Origin: DASTGO01 sp035719045
GTDB lineage: Bacteria > Actinomycetota > Actinomycetes > Actinomycetales > Kineosporiaceae
DNA length: 27,994 nt
Assembly (NCBI GenBank): GCA_035719045.1
Contig: DASTGO010000386.1
Coordinates: forward strand, 1 to 27,994
Direction: 5' to 3'
Under the pieces are notes generated by a model. The model had not been told where the DNA came from. It was given only the letters and a program-made list of their open reading frames with translations, and searched no databases. Both the position numbers and the translations under genes were made by a program. Of this stretch, positions 1 through 7,432 are shown one piece after another (positions within the stretch are counted from its first letter, which is position 1; each line of letters opens with the position of its first letter).

Positions 1-95
1 AGATCCTCGATCTCGTCCTCATCCACCGCCGGCCACCCATCACCGGTCAGCACATGGAACATCTCCGCCGCCCACGGCGGAACCTCAAGGCCCAC
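1..95 (-). CDS. N-terminal fragment of a WXG100-like / type VII polymorphic-toxin-like protein (leaves window)
   Basis: On the minus strand an open frame starts at GTG 95 and runs off the left edge without a stop. It encodes VGLEVPPWAAEMFHVL, then TGDGWPAVDEDEIED. The spacing of PPW, LTGD, WP and an acidic DED cluster resembles the N-termini of actinobacterial WXG100-like proteins, where a short helical domain precedes a C-terminal toxin and the protein is exported by a type VII (ESX) system. That family match is from memory. A G-rich stretch (GGTGGTGGG) lies just upstream of the GTG and could serve as ribosome binding site; an in-frame ATG 33 bases further in (position 62) has GGAG directly in front. 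The frame stays open further upstream, but that part does not read like protein. Only ~31 codons are visible, so toxin type and immunity gene cannot be seen. Confidence 0.5.
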   Translation of the reverse strand, partial: MGLEVPPWAAEMFHVLTGDGWPAVDEDEIED

Positions 96-452
96 AACCC
101 ACCACCCACGGAGTCGATGTCGATGGTGCGGCACGCCGACAACCCAACAGACACGGCCATGTCCCCAGGTGCACGCAACCAGCCACGACGCGACCCACGA
201 AAGCCAACATCATCTTGAGGATAGGTGAACCTCGCCGACCCAACGCGCGGTGGGCGTGGGCTCGGAACTGACCGGGGATGACGGTGCGTGCATGGGCCGG
301 GCAGGCACCACCGCTGACCGGCGGGCGGACACGGCCACTACCCGCCGAGCCGCCCAGCGGACAAGCCGCCAGCAGAGGCGGGGTGGCTCGCGCGGCACAA
401 GGCCGATCAACTCCGCCGGCGGTCAGACGCCCTTTCGAGGCCGGGGCAAGAG
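96..452. other. Intergenic stretch with no recognisable gene
   Basis: About 357 bases lie between the putative toxin-like start and the end of the aldehyde dehydrogenase operon. The first ~150 bases look poorer in G+C than the rest of the window. No open frame on either strand reads like a known protein. A TATCCT hexamer on the minus strand near 219-224 could be a -10 box for the gene at the left edge, but no matching -35 is seen. A weak inverted repeat (GCCC 429-432 / GGGC 444-447) sits just beyond the stop of the 453-1409 gene and might help end that transcript. Confidence 0.5.
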
Positions 453-1409
453 TCAGCGACCCTTGGGGTGCCAGACGGTCTTCGTCTCCATGAAGGCGAG
501 GATCCGGCGCGGACCGTCCGGGACGGCCGTCCAGTCCGGTTCGACGGCCCCGGACGGGTCGCTGGCGGGGCCGCTACCGGCGGGGCGCAGCACCCGGGTC
601 AGGGTGGCCGCGGCGGACGCCTCGAGCGCCGCCCAGTCCAGCCCGGAGCCCGGGATCGCGGGGACAGGTGCCGCGCCGGCCAGGTCGAGGGCGTCGACGT
701 CCTCGTGGGAGGCCAGCCACGGGGCGATCTCGCCGGTGATCCCGGTCAGCAGGTTGACCACCCCGCCGGGGACGTCGGAGGTGGCCAGCACCTCGGACAG
801 GGTGACGGCGGGCAGCGGCCGGGTCTCGGAGGCCACCACGACGCAGGTGTTGCCGCCGGCGACCACGGGGGCGACGGCCGACACCAGCCCGAGCAGCGAG
901 GACGCCTGTGGGGCGAGCACCGCGACCACACCGGTCGGCTCCGGCAGGGAGAGGTTGAAGTACGGCCCGGCGACGGGGTTGGCCGCCCCGGCCACCTGGG
1001 TGATCTTGTCCGTCCACCCGGCGTACCAGACCCAGCGGTCGATCGCCGCGTCGACCACGGCGGCGGCCGACGCTGCGTCGAGGCCCTCGGCCCGCGACAC
1101 CTCGTCGGCGAACTGGGCCCGGCGGCCCTCCATCACCTCGGCCACCCGGTACAGCACCTGGCCCCGGTTGTACGCCGTGGCCGCCGCCCAGCCGTCGAAC
1201 GCCTTGCGCGCGGCCACCACCGCATCCCGGGCGTCCTTGCGGGAGGCCATCGCGGCGTTGGCGAGGAAGCCGCCCGCGGCATCGGCGACCGGGTAGCTGC
1301 GGCCGGACTCGCTGCGCGGGAAGGCCCCGCCCACGTAGAGCTTGTGCGTCTTGCGGACCTCCAGTCGGGCCGGCCCCTGGCCGTCCGCGCCGTCGTGCGC
1401 CACGCTCAC
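453..1409 (-). CDS. Truncated aldehyde dehydrogenase homologue lacking catalytic residues
   Basis: This 318-residue protein is clearly related to the NAD-dependent aldehyde dehydrogenases (usual length ~480). It keeps the N-terminal domain, with GPYFNLSLPEPTGVVAVLAP, VAGGNTCVVV and PGGVVNLLTG matching the Rossmann region, and a C-terminal ETKTVWHPKGR tail. The segment that should hold ELGGK (general-base Glu) and the catalytic Cys is absent: after the position of FTGSTxVG (here LDLAGAA) the chain goes through ~60 unrelated residues to the tail. The active-site Asn of PWNFP and the Lys of KPAE are also replaced (APQAS, ASET). GTG 1409 overlaps the TGA of the upstream dehydrogenase (GTGA), with GGGAGG in front, so translation is coupled. 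It is probably a non-catalytic partner or structural subunit of the upstream enzyme. The reading frame is intact, so it is not an obvious pseudogene. Confidence 0.85.
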   Translation of the reverse strand: MSVAHDGADGQGPARLEVRKTHKLYVGGAFPRSESGRSYPVADAAGGFLANAAMASRKDARDAVVAARKAFDGWAAATAYNRGQVLYRVAEVMEGRRAQFADEVSRAEGLDAASAAAVVDAAIDRWVWYAGWTDKITQVAGAANPVAGPYFNLSLPEPTGVVAVLAPQASSLLGLVSAVAPVVAGGNTCVVVASETRPLPAVTLSEVLATSDVPGGVVNLLTGITGEIAPWLASHEDVDALDLAGAAPVPAIPGSGLDWAALEASAAATLTRVLRPAGSGPASDPSGAVEPDWTAVPDGPRRILAFMETKTVWHPKGR

Positions 1410-2860
1410 GCCTCCCTCACGTACGCGGCGAGCCCGTGCCGGCCGCCCTCCCGGCCGTAGCCGGACTCCTGGTACCCGCCGAACGGGCTGGTCGGGTCGA
1501 ACCGGTTGAAGGTGTTGGCCCACACCACGCCGGCCCGCAACCGGTCGGCCATCCAGAGGATGCGCGAGCCCTTCTCGGTCCAGATCCCCGCGGACAGCCC
1601 GTACGGCGTGTTGTTCGCCTTCGTCACCGCCTCCTGCGGGGTGCGGAAGGTCAGCACCGACAGCACCGGACCGAAGATCTCCTCACGGGCGATCCTGTGC
1701 GCGGGGGACACGTCGGTGAACACGGTCGGAGCGAACCAGAATCCGTTGTCCGGCAACGTGCACGGCGGACTCCACCGGATCGCGCCCTCACGTTCGCCCG
1801 CCTCGGCCAGTTCGACGATCCGGCTCAGTTGCGCCTGCGAGTTGATCGCGCCGATGTCGGTGTTCTTGTCCAGCGGGTCGCCGACCCGCAGCTGGGCCAT
1901 CCGGTGACGCAGCCGCGAAACCACTTCATCCGCAACGGATTCCTGGACCAGCAGTCGTGATCCCGCGCAGCACACGTGACCCTGGTTGAAGAAGATCCCG
2001 TTGACGATGCCCTCGATCGCCTGGTCGATCGGTGCGTCGTCGAAGACGATGTTCGCGGCCTTCCCGCCGAGCTCGAGGGTGAGCTTCTTCCGGCTGCCCG
2101 CAACGGTTCGCGCGATCTGGCGGCCGACGTCGGTCGACCCGGTGAAGGCCACCTTGTCGATCCCGGGGTGGGCGACCAGTGCGGCACCGGTCGCGCCGGC
2201 CCCGGTGAGGATGTTGACCACACCCGGCGGCAGTTCCGCCTGCTGGCAGATCTGCGCGAACAACAGCGCCGTCAGCGGGGTGGTCTCCGCGGGCTTGAGT
2301 ACCACCGTGTTGCCGGTGGCCAGCGCCGGGGCGACCTTCCAGGCCAGCATGAGCAGCGGGAAGTTCCACGGGATCACCTGTCCCGCAACGCCGCACGGTT
2401 GCGGTTCGGCCCGGCCCGCCGGGACCGGGAGCCCGGCCCAGGCCAGCTTGTCCGCCCAGCCCGCGTGGTAGAAGAAGTGCGCCGCGGCCAGCGGCACGTC
2501 GACGTCACGGGACTCCTTGATCGGCTTGCCGTTGTCGAGGGTCTCCAGCACCGCCAGTTCGCGGGCCCGCTCCTGGATGATCCTGGCGATCCGGAACAGG
2601 TACTTGCCGCGCTGCGTCCCGGACATCCGCGACCAGACACCCTCGTACGCCGACCGTGCGGCCCGGACGGCGCGGTCCACGTCTGCCTCGCCCGCCACCG
2701 CGACCTCCGACAGCACCTCCTCTGTGGCCGGGTTGACGGTCTTGAGCGCCGCGCCGTCGGCCGCGGGGGAGAAGTCGCCGTCGACGAACAGCCCGTAGGA
2801 GGGCCGGATGTCGACCACGGCTCGGGACTCCGGCGCCGGTGCGTACTCGAAGCTGGGCAC
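1406..2860 (-). CDS. NAD(P)-dependent aldehyde dehydrogenase
   Basis: This 484-residue cytoplasmic enzyme oxidises an aldehyde to the carboxylic acid. All family landmarks are present: PWNFPLLM with the oxyanion Asn, VVLKPAE, the cofactor-loop FTGSTDVGRQI, LELGGKAANIVF with the general-base Glu near residue 260, and NQGHVCCAGSR with the catalytic Cys near residue 295. EEIFGPVLSV and SPFGGYQESGYGRE follow near the C-terminus. Start GTG 2860 has AGGAG 8 bases upstream. It lies 98 bases downstream of deoC and overlaps the next gene by 4 bases, so the three probably form one transcript. Beside deoC the natural substrate is likely the acetaldehyde released from deoxyribose-5-phosphate; that is inference from context, as the sequence does not fix substrate specificity. 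Confidence 0.93.
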   Translation of the reverse strand: MPSFEYAPAPESRAVVDIRPSYGLFVDGDFSPAADGAALKTVNPATEEVLSEVAVAGEADVDRAVRAARSAYEGVWSRMSGTQRGKYLFRIARIIQERARELAVLETLDNGKPIKESRDVDVPLAAAHFFYHAGWADKLAWAGLPVPAGRAEPQPCGVAGQVIPWNFPLLMLAWKVAPALATGNTVVLKPAETTPLTALLFAQICQQAELPPGVVNILTGAGATGAALVAHPGIDKVAFTGSTDVGRQIARTVAGSRKKLTLELGGKAANIVFDDAPIDQAIEGIVNGIFFNQGHVCCAGSRLLVQESVADEVVSRLRHRMAQLRVGDPLDKNTDIGAINSQAQLSRIVELAEAGEREGAIRWSPPCTLPDNGFWFAPTVFTDVSPAHRIAREEIFGPVLSVLTFRTPQEAVTKANNTPYGLSAGIWTEKGSRILWMADRLRAGVVWANTFNRFDPTSPFGGYQESGYGREGGRHGLAAYVREA

Positions 2861-2958
2861 GAGCTGGGCTCCTGTCGTGCGGGTGCGGTGCGGGCGGAAC
2901 GGCCGGGCGGGATGCTGCGGGACTCCTTGTGCCGCAACGAATTCCGGTCGGGCGATAG

Positions 2959-4020
2959 TCAGGACACGGTGACGTGGTGGCGCCCGGCATAGGCGCCGAC
3001 CGCCATCCGCCGGCGCTGCAGCAGGACGTCGTTGAGCAGGCTGGACGCCCCGAACCGGAACCGGTCCGGATCCAGCCAGTCCGGGCCCGCGGTCTCGTTC
3101 ACCGTCACCAGGTAGCGGATCGCGTCCTTGGCGGTGCGGATCCCCCCTGCCGGCTTCACCCCGATCACCTGCCCGGTGAGGGAGAACCAGTCCCGGACCG
3201 CCTCCAGCATGACCAGCGTGACGGGCAGCGTCGCCGCCGGGGAGACCTTGCCGGTGCTGGTCTTGATGAAGTTCGCCCCGGCCAGCATCGCCAGCCAGGA
3301 CGCCCGGCGGACGTTGTCGTAGGTGGCCAGTTCGCCGGTCTCCAGGATGACCTTCAGGTGGGCCGGACCCTTGTCGCCGCGGCCCTCGGTCACCTGGCAG
3401 GCCTCACGGACGGCGGCGATCTCCTCGAACACCTGCCCGAACCGGCCGGACAGGAACGCCCCGCGGTCGATCACCATGTCGACCTCGTCCGCCCCGGCCC
3501 GCACGGCGTCGGCGACATCGGCCAGCTTGACCGCCCGTCCCGCCCGGCCGCTGGGGAAAGCCGTTGCCACGGAAGCGATCCGGATACCCGTGCCGCGCAG
3601 GGCCTCGACCGCGACCGGCACCAGGTCCGGGTAGATGCACACCGCGGCCACCTGCGGACAGGCCGGGTCGTCGGGGTCGGGGCGGCGGGCCTTGGCGCAC
3701 AGCGAGCGGACGGTTCCCGGGGTGTCGGCACCTTCCAGGGTGGTCAGGTCCGTCATCCGCACGGTCAGGTCCAGCGCCCAGGCCTTCGCGGCGTTCTTGA
3801 TCGAGCGGGTGCTCAGTGCCGCGGCACGGGCCCCGGCACCGACCTCGTCCACCCCGGGAAGAGCGCGCAGCCACCGTCGCAGCGACACGTCGTCGACGGT
3901 GGAGGTGCCGAGCAGCGCCCGGGCCGGGTCGAGTACCGTCCCGCTGTCCGCCGCGCCGACGGCGCCGGGGGACCCGGTGGTCCGCCCCTCGGGACGGGGG
4001 TCTGCCGTCGTTGCCACCAC
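2959..4020 (-). CDS. deoC: Deoxyribose-phosphate aldolase
   Basis: This enzyme cleaves 2-deoxyribose-5-phosphate to glyceraldehyde-3-phosphate and acetaldehyde, the last step of deoxyribonucleoside breakdown. DeoC motifs are clear: EVDMVIDRGAFLSG, LKVILETGEL, ANFIKTSTGK with the Schiff-base Lys near residue 252, and GVKPAGGIRT with the second active-site Lys near residue 288. At 353 residues it is longer than Escherichia coli DeoC (~259). The extra length is an N-terminal extension of ~85 residues, beginning with a low-complexity stretch, before a core that starts around AWALDLTVRMTDLTTLEG. It is first in the operon with the two aldehyde dehydrogenase genes. The start GTG 4020 has no Shine-Dalgarno; a second GTG follows immediately at 4017, and a TAGACT box sits 3 and 6 bases before them, suggesting a leaderless message. 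Confidence 0.95.
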   Translation of the reverse strand: MVATTADPRPEGRTTGSPGAVGAADSGTVLDPARALLGTSTVDDVSLRRWLRALPGVDEVGAGARAAALSTRSIKNAAKAWALDLTVRMTDLTTLEGADTPGTVRSLCAKARRPDPDDPACPQVAAVCIYPDLVPVAVEALRGTGIRIASVATAFPSGRAGRAVKLADVADAVRAGADEVDMVIDRGAFLSGRFGQVFEEIAAVREACQVTEGRGDKGPAHLKVILETGELATYDNVRRASWLAMLAGANFIKTSTGKVSPAATLPVTLVMLEAVRDWFSLTGQVIGVKPAGGIRTAKDAIRYLVTVNETAGPDWLDPDRFRFGASSLLNDVLLQRRRMAVGAYAGRHHVTVS

Positions 4021-4023
4021 GGC

Positions 4024-4029
4024 AGTCTA
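4024..4029 (-). promoter_or_regulatory. Candidate -10 box (TAGACT) of a leaderless deoC transcript
   Basis: On the minus strand TAGACT fits the actinobacterial -10 pattern TANNNT. It ends 3 bases before GTG 4020 and 6 bases before the in-frame GTG 4017. No Shine-Dalgarno-like sequence precedes either codon. That spacing would place transcription start on, or next to, the start codon. No convincing -35 hexamer is seen, so this is an inference. Confidence 0.4.
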
Positions 4030-4070
4030 GCTGCGGAGATGTGGCTCCCACCCGCTCGGAAGGGGCAGGA

Positions 4071-4700
4071 ATGGACGTGATCGGCTGGATCGGTTCGGCG
4101 ATCCTTGTCCTGTCGCTGGCGCAGACCCGGGTGCTGCGGTTCCGGGCCATGAACCTCGTCGCGGCCGTCATCCTGGTGGTGTTCAACGCGGCTGTCATGG
4201 TTTGGCCGATGGCGGCCGTGAACGCCGTGATCGCCGCGGTCGACGGGTTCGTCCTGATCCGGCTGGCCCGTGCCCGGCACGACCACCGCGCCTACGAGGT
4301 GGTGTCGATCGACCCGGACCAGCCCTACCTCGGCTACCTGTTGGAGCGCAACGCCTCCGACATCGCGAAGTTCAACCCCGGCCTCGGACCCGACATCCGG
4401 TCCCGTGCCGAGCTGGCCTTCCTCACCCTCAACGAGGGCGAGACCGTCGGCGTCGTGCTGGCCCGCCGCACCGAGGTCCCCGGCGAGGCCGAACTCCTGC
4501 TGGACTACGTGGCCCCGAGGTTCCGGGACTTCACGCCGGGGGAGTTCGTGTTCCGCCCCGACGGGCCGTTCCCGCGGCTGGGAGTGCACCGGGTGCTGGC
4601 CCCGCGCGGGATGCGGGAGGCGTCGGCGTACCTGGCCGCGGTCGGGTTCCGCCCGGAGTCCGACGGCCTGGTGCTGCAACTGCCCATGTCCGCGGCCTGA
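4071..4700 (+). CDS. YgjV-like membrane protein with a C-terminal soluble domain
   Basis: This 209-residue protein starts at ATG 4071 behind GGAAGGGG and is divergent from deoC (50 bases between starts). The first ~65 residues form three hydrophobic helices (WIGSAILVLSLAQ; AMNLVAAVILVVFNAAVMVW; AVNAVIAAVDGFVLIRL), like the YgjV family of inner-membrane proteins. The remaining ~140 residues are soluble and contain YLLERNASDIAKFNP, ELLLDYVAPRFRDFTPGEFV and YLAAVGFRPE. The last part looks like the end of a GNAT acetyltransferase fold; that is a fold-level guess only. Function is unknown. Much longer open frames that include this one begin inside deoC on the opposite strand and are not real. Confidence 0.75.
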   Translation: MDVIGWIGSAILVLSLAQTRVLRFRAMNLVAAVILVVFNAAVMVWPMAAVNAVIAAVDGFVLIRLARARHDHRAYEVVSIDPDQPYLGYLLERNASDIAKFNPGLGPDIRSRAELAFLTLNEGETVGVVLARRTEVPGEAELLLDYVAPRFRDFTPGEFVFRPDGPFPRLGVHRVLAPRGMREASAYLAAVGFRPESDGLVLQLPMSAA

Positions 4701-4725
4701 CCGCCGGCACCGGCCGGGCTGCGGT

Positions 4726-4767
4726 GGCCGGGTGGTGGTGGCCGGGTGGTGGTGGCCGGGTGGCGGG
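4726..4767 (+). repeat. Three tandem copies of a 14-bp G-rich unit
   Basis: Units GGCCGGGTGGTGGT occupy 4726-4739 and 4740-4753 exactly, and 4754-4767 with small changes. The array lies in the 116-base gap between the YgjV-like and PH-domain genes, outside any gene. It looks like slippage-prone low-complexity DNA. Confidence 0.85.
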
Positions 4768-4816
4768 TGTTTCCAGCTGGATTCTCCTGATCGGTCACGG
4801 GATCGGGGGTGGCACG

Positions 4817-5545
4817 ATGGGCGGCATGGCTGACCCGGGGCAGCTGGTCTACCGGCCCGTGACCGGCCGGGTGTTCGTCGCCGGCTACGTGGCTTTCGCG
4901 GCGTGGTGGGTGATCTCGGCGCTGACCGGTTCCGGGTTGTCCTGGACGGCGGGCGCCTGGCTGCTGACCGGCGTGGTGGTGCTGTACGCGCTGTTCTGGC
5001 GGCCGGCCGTGGTGGTGGGCTCCGACGCCGTCCGCCTGGTGAACATCGTCCGTGAGGTCCGGGTTCCCTGGGCGTGCCTGGAGGGGATCCAGACCCGGTT
5101 CGTGCTCACGCTCACCGCGGACGGCCGTGACTACGCCAGTTGGGCGGCCTCCGCGCCGGGCCGCAGGCGGACCGCGGGTCTGCTCGCGGGGCAGTCCCGG
5201 GGCAGTACGGCGGCCGTCGCCGCGGAGTCGGCCACGCTCCCGCGCAGGGGCTGGTTGCAGGAGGGCCACGCCCCGGACCGGTCCAGCCGGGACCTGGGAT
5301 CGGACTCCGGCGCCGCGGCGTTCATGGTCGAACAGGCGTGGATCGGCTGGCGGCACGGCGCACCGGCGTCGGCCGCGCCGGTCGGGTCGGTCGGGTCGGT
5401 CGGGTCGCAGTCCGCTGCCGCCGCCGGGGCAGGCCACGGCGGGGACGGTGCCGGTGGCGCCGAGGTCCGCTGGAACGCCCCGCTGCTGGTGGCCCTGATC
5501 GTCCTGCCGCTGCTGGCGGCGCTGGCCACCGGGCTGCACCTGTAG
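4817..5545 (+). CDS. Membrane-anchored bacterial PH-domain (bPH_6-like) protein
   Basis: This 242-residue protein of unknown function has two N-terminal transmembrane helices (FVAGYVAFAAWWVISALTG; AWLLTGVVVLYALFW). A short PH-like domain follows, with VVVGSDAVRLVNIVREVRV, PWACLEGIQTRF and ASWAASAPGRR. This layout matches actinobacterial bPH_6 proteins related to the mycobacterial low-molecular-weight antigen CFP-6. A long polar, Gly/Ala/Ser-rich linker holds three VGS tripeptides, and a C-terminal hydrophobic helix (LLVALIVLPLLAALATGL) ends the chain. Start ATG 4817 is chosen because GGGGGT lies 6 bases upstream; ATG 4826 in the same frame is an alternative. It is 60 bases upstream of the GGDEF-EAL gene on the same strand. 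Confidence 0.8.
   Translation: MGGMADPGQLVYRPVTGRVFVAGYVAFAAWWVISALTGSGLSWTAGAWLLTGVVVLYALFWRPAVVVGSDAVRLVNIVREVRVPWACLEGIQTRFVLTLTADGRDYASWAASAPGRRRTAGLLAGQSRGSTAAVAAESATLPRRGWLQEGHAPDRSSRDLGSDSGAAAFMVEQAWIGWRHGAPASAAPVGSVGSVGSQSAAAAGAGHGGDGAGGAEVRWNAPLLVALIVLPLLAALATGLHL
5380..5406 (+). repeat. Three perfect 9-bp repeats encoding Val-Gly-Ser
   Basis: GGTCGGGTC is repeated three times in tandem inside the linker of the PH-domain protein, giving PVGSVGSVGSQ. A unit length of 9 bases means copy-number change would keep the frame. Confidence 0.85.
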
Positions 5546-5605
5546 GCGGCCGGTCCTGCAGACGGACGGCTTTGCTTCGCCCGCAGAGCTGCCGACGTAG
5601 TTCCG

Positions 5606-7432
5606 GTGAGGCTCCTCCCGGCGTCCACGCCCACGGTGGCCACACCCCGGGTGCTCGCCCTGACCACGGGTCTGCTGTACGTGGTCGGCGGCTGTGCTGT
5701 CGCGCTGATCGGAGCCGGCCTGGGACAGCGGCAGACGGTGCGCGCCCTGGTGGTGGCCGTGGCGGCCGTCGCCATCGTGATCGGCCTGGCCCTGCTCGGC
5801 TGGGGGGAGTCGCTGCCCCGCTGGTGCTTCCACACGCTCGTCGCCACCGGGACGGTGCTCATCACCGTCATGGTCGCCACCGCCCCGACCGCGCAGGCCG
5901 AGGTCGCCTTCGCCGCCATCTACGTGTTCATCGCCGTCGATGCGTTCTTCTTCTTCGCCTGGCCGCAGGCGGTGCTCCAGCTCGGGCTGATGCTCATCGC
6001 GCAGACCGTCGTGGTGTCCGTGCACGGCCGTGGCGGGCCCGGTGTCGCACTCGCGCTGGCACTGCTGTGGACCTCGGTCGGCGGGGTGGTCGGGGCCATC
6101 GTCCGGGTGGCGTCCAGTGCCCGGGTGGACAGCCTGACCGGGCTGGCCAACCGGCGCGGCTGGGACGACGAGCTGCGCTCGGCGCTCGACCTGGCCCACC
6201 GCAGGCAGGTTCCGTTGTCGGTGGCCCTGATCGACGTCGACCACTTCAAGCGGGTCAACGACCAGCTCGGGCACGCCGCGGGGGACGACCTGCTGCGCGG
6301 ACTGGCTGAGGACTGGTCGGCGGCCCTGCCCTCGGACAGCAGGCTGGCCCGTCGCGGCGGGGACGAGTTCGCCTTGCTGCTGCCCGGCCGGAACGGACCG
6401 CAGGCGCTGGTCGTGGTCGAGCGGATGCGGGCCGCCGGGCGGACCCAGGCGGTGTCCTGCGGGGTGGCCGAACACCAGCGGACCGAGACCGGCGGGGACC
6501 TGCTGCGCCGCACCGATGCCGCGCTGTACACGGCGAAGGCGGCCGGGCGGGGCCGGACCGTGCTCAGCGGCCAGGAGCACGACAGCCTGGTCCGGGACCT
6601 TGCCGTTGCCCTCGAACGCCAGGAGATCGAGGTGGTGTTCCAGCCGATCCTGGCCCTGGGCGGGACCGAGGCGGTCGGCGTCGAGGCACTGGCCCGGTGG
6701 GAGCGCCCCCAGCACGGTCTGGTGTCCCCCGCGGAGTTCATCCCGGCGGCGGAGTCCGCGGGCCTGATCGGCGCCCTCGGTGCGTCGGTGCTGCGCAAGG
6801 CCTGTGCCGGAGCCCTGTTGCTGCAGCGCAGCTGGGGGCAGGACCTCCTGCTCACGGTGAACGCCTCCGGCCGGGAACTCACCGAGCCCGGCTACGGGCA
6901 GGGCGTGCTGGACACCCTGCGGCAGACCGGCTGGCCCGCGCACCGCCTGGTGGTCGAGGTGACCGAGAGCCTGGTCGACGGGTCCACCGAGCGGGCCCTG
7001 GAGACTCTCGCCCAGTTGCGTGAGCACCAGATCGCCGTGGCCATCGACGACTTCGGGATGGGGTACTCGGCGTTCAGCCGGCTGGACACCTTGCCCGCGG
7101 ACTACCTCAAGCTCGACCGCTCGTTCATCGCGCCGATCACGACCTCGCGGCGACGGCTCGCCATGCTCCGGGCGCTGCTGGAGCTCAGCCACAACCTCGG
7201 GCTCATGGTGATCGCCGAGGGGGTGGAGACCCCGGAACAGGCGCAACTGCTCGCCGACCTGGGCTGCCCGCTGGTCCAGGGCTACCTGTACGGACGGCCC
7301 CTGCCGCCCGCGCTGTGCGCGCTGCCGTCCCCGCGCCGCGCCGCGGACACCGGAGCCGGGAACCCACCGCCCGGCCAGGGCCGGTCCCGGACTCCGCCCG
7401 CGGACCGGCTGTCCGCAGTGTCAGAGGCCTAG
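5606..7432 (+). CDS. Membrane GGDEF-EAL protein (cyclic di-GMP synthesis/degradation)
   Basis: This 608-residue protein has an N-terminal membrane region of about six helices (residues ~10-170), ending in LLWTSVGGVVGAIVRVA. The GGDEF domain carries DSLTGLANRRGWDDEL, LIDVDHFKRVNDQLGHAAGD and an intact RRGGDEF near residue 251. No RxxD inhibitory site is seen five residues before it. The EAL domain has EALARW (~residue 358), VNASG, VEVTES, AIDDFGMGYS (~481), YLKLDRSF, IAEGVE and VQGYLYGRP, so all residues known to hold metal and cyclic di-GMP in active phosphodiesterases are present. Both activities are therefore possible. The GTG 5606 start has no clear Shine-Dalgarno and a later start is possible. 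Its stop codon lies inside the 3' end of the convergent mutase gene (12-base overlap). Confidence 0.93.
   Translation: MRLLPASTPTVATPRVLALTTGLLYVVGGCAVALIGAGLGQRQTVRALVVAVAAVAIVIGLALLGWGESLPRWCFHTLVATGTVLITVMVATAPTAQAEVAFAAIYVFIAVDAFFFFAWPQAVLQLGLMLIAQTVVVSVHGRGGPGVALALALLWTSVGGVVGAIVRVASSARVDSLTGLANRRGWDDELRSALDLAHRRQVPLSVALIDVDHFKRVNDQLGHAAGDDLLRGLAEDWSAALPSDSRLARRGGDEFALLLPGRNGPQALVVVERMRAAGRTQAVSCGVAEHQRTETGGDLLRRTDAALYTAKAAGRGRTVLSGQEHDSLVRDLAVALERQEIEVVFQPILALGGTEAVGVEALARWERPQHGLVSPAEFIPAAESAGLIGALGASVLRKACAGALLLQRSWGQDLLLTVNASGRELTEPGYGQGVLDTLRQTGWPAHRLVVEVTESLVDGSTERALETLAQLREHQIAVAIDDFGMGYSAFSRLDTLPADYLKLDRSFIAPITTSRRRLAMLRALLELSHNLGLMVIAEGVETPEQAQLLADLGCPLVQGYLYGRPLPPALCALPSPRRAADTGAGNPPPGQGRSRTPPADRLSAVSEA

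Noticed and set aside
453..1409. Labelling the shortened aldehyde dehydrogenase a pseudogene
   Set aside because: The frame is intact, its ribosome site and coupling to the upstream gene are good, and the conserved C-terminal tail is kept, which argues for a working non-catalytic protein.
2861..2958. A separate promoter for the aldehyde dehydrogenase pair
   Set aside because: No -35/-10 pair was convincing in the 98-base gap; co-transcription with deoC is simpler.
4505..7246. A minus-strand open frame of more than 900 codons opposite the PH-domain and GGDEF-EAL genes
   Set aside because: It is rich in Gln, His, Gly and Arg with no recognisable domain, while the plus strand encodes clear motifs. 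Such antisense frames are a by-product of high G+C at third positions.
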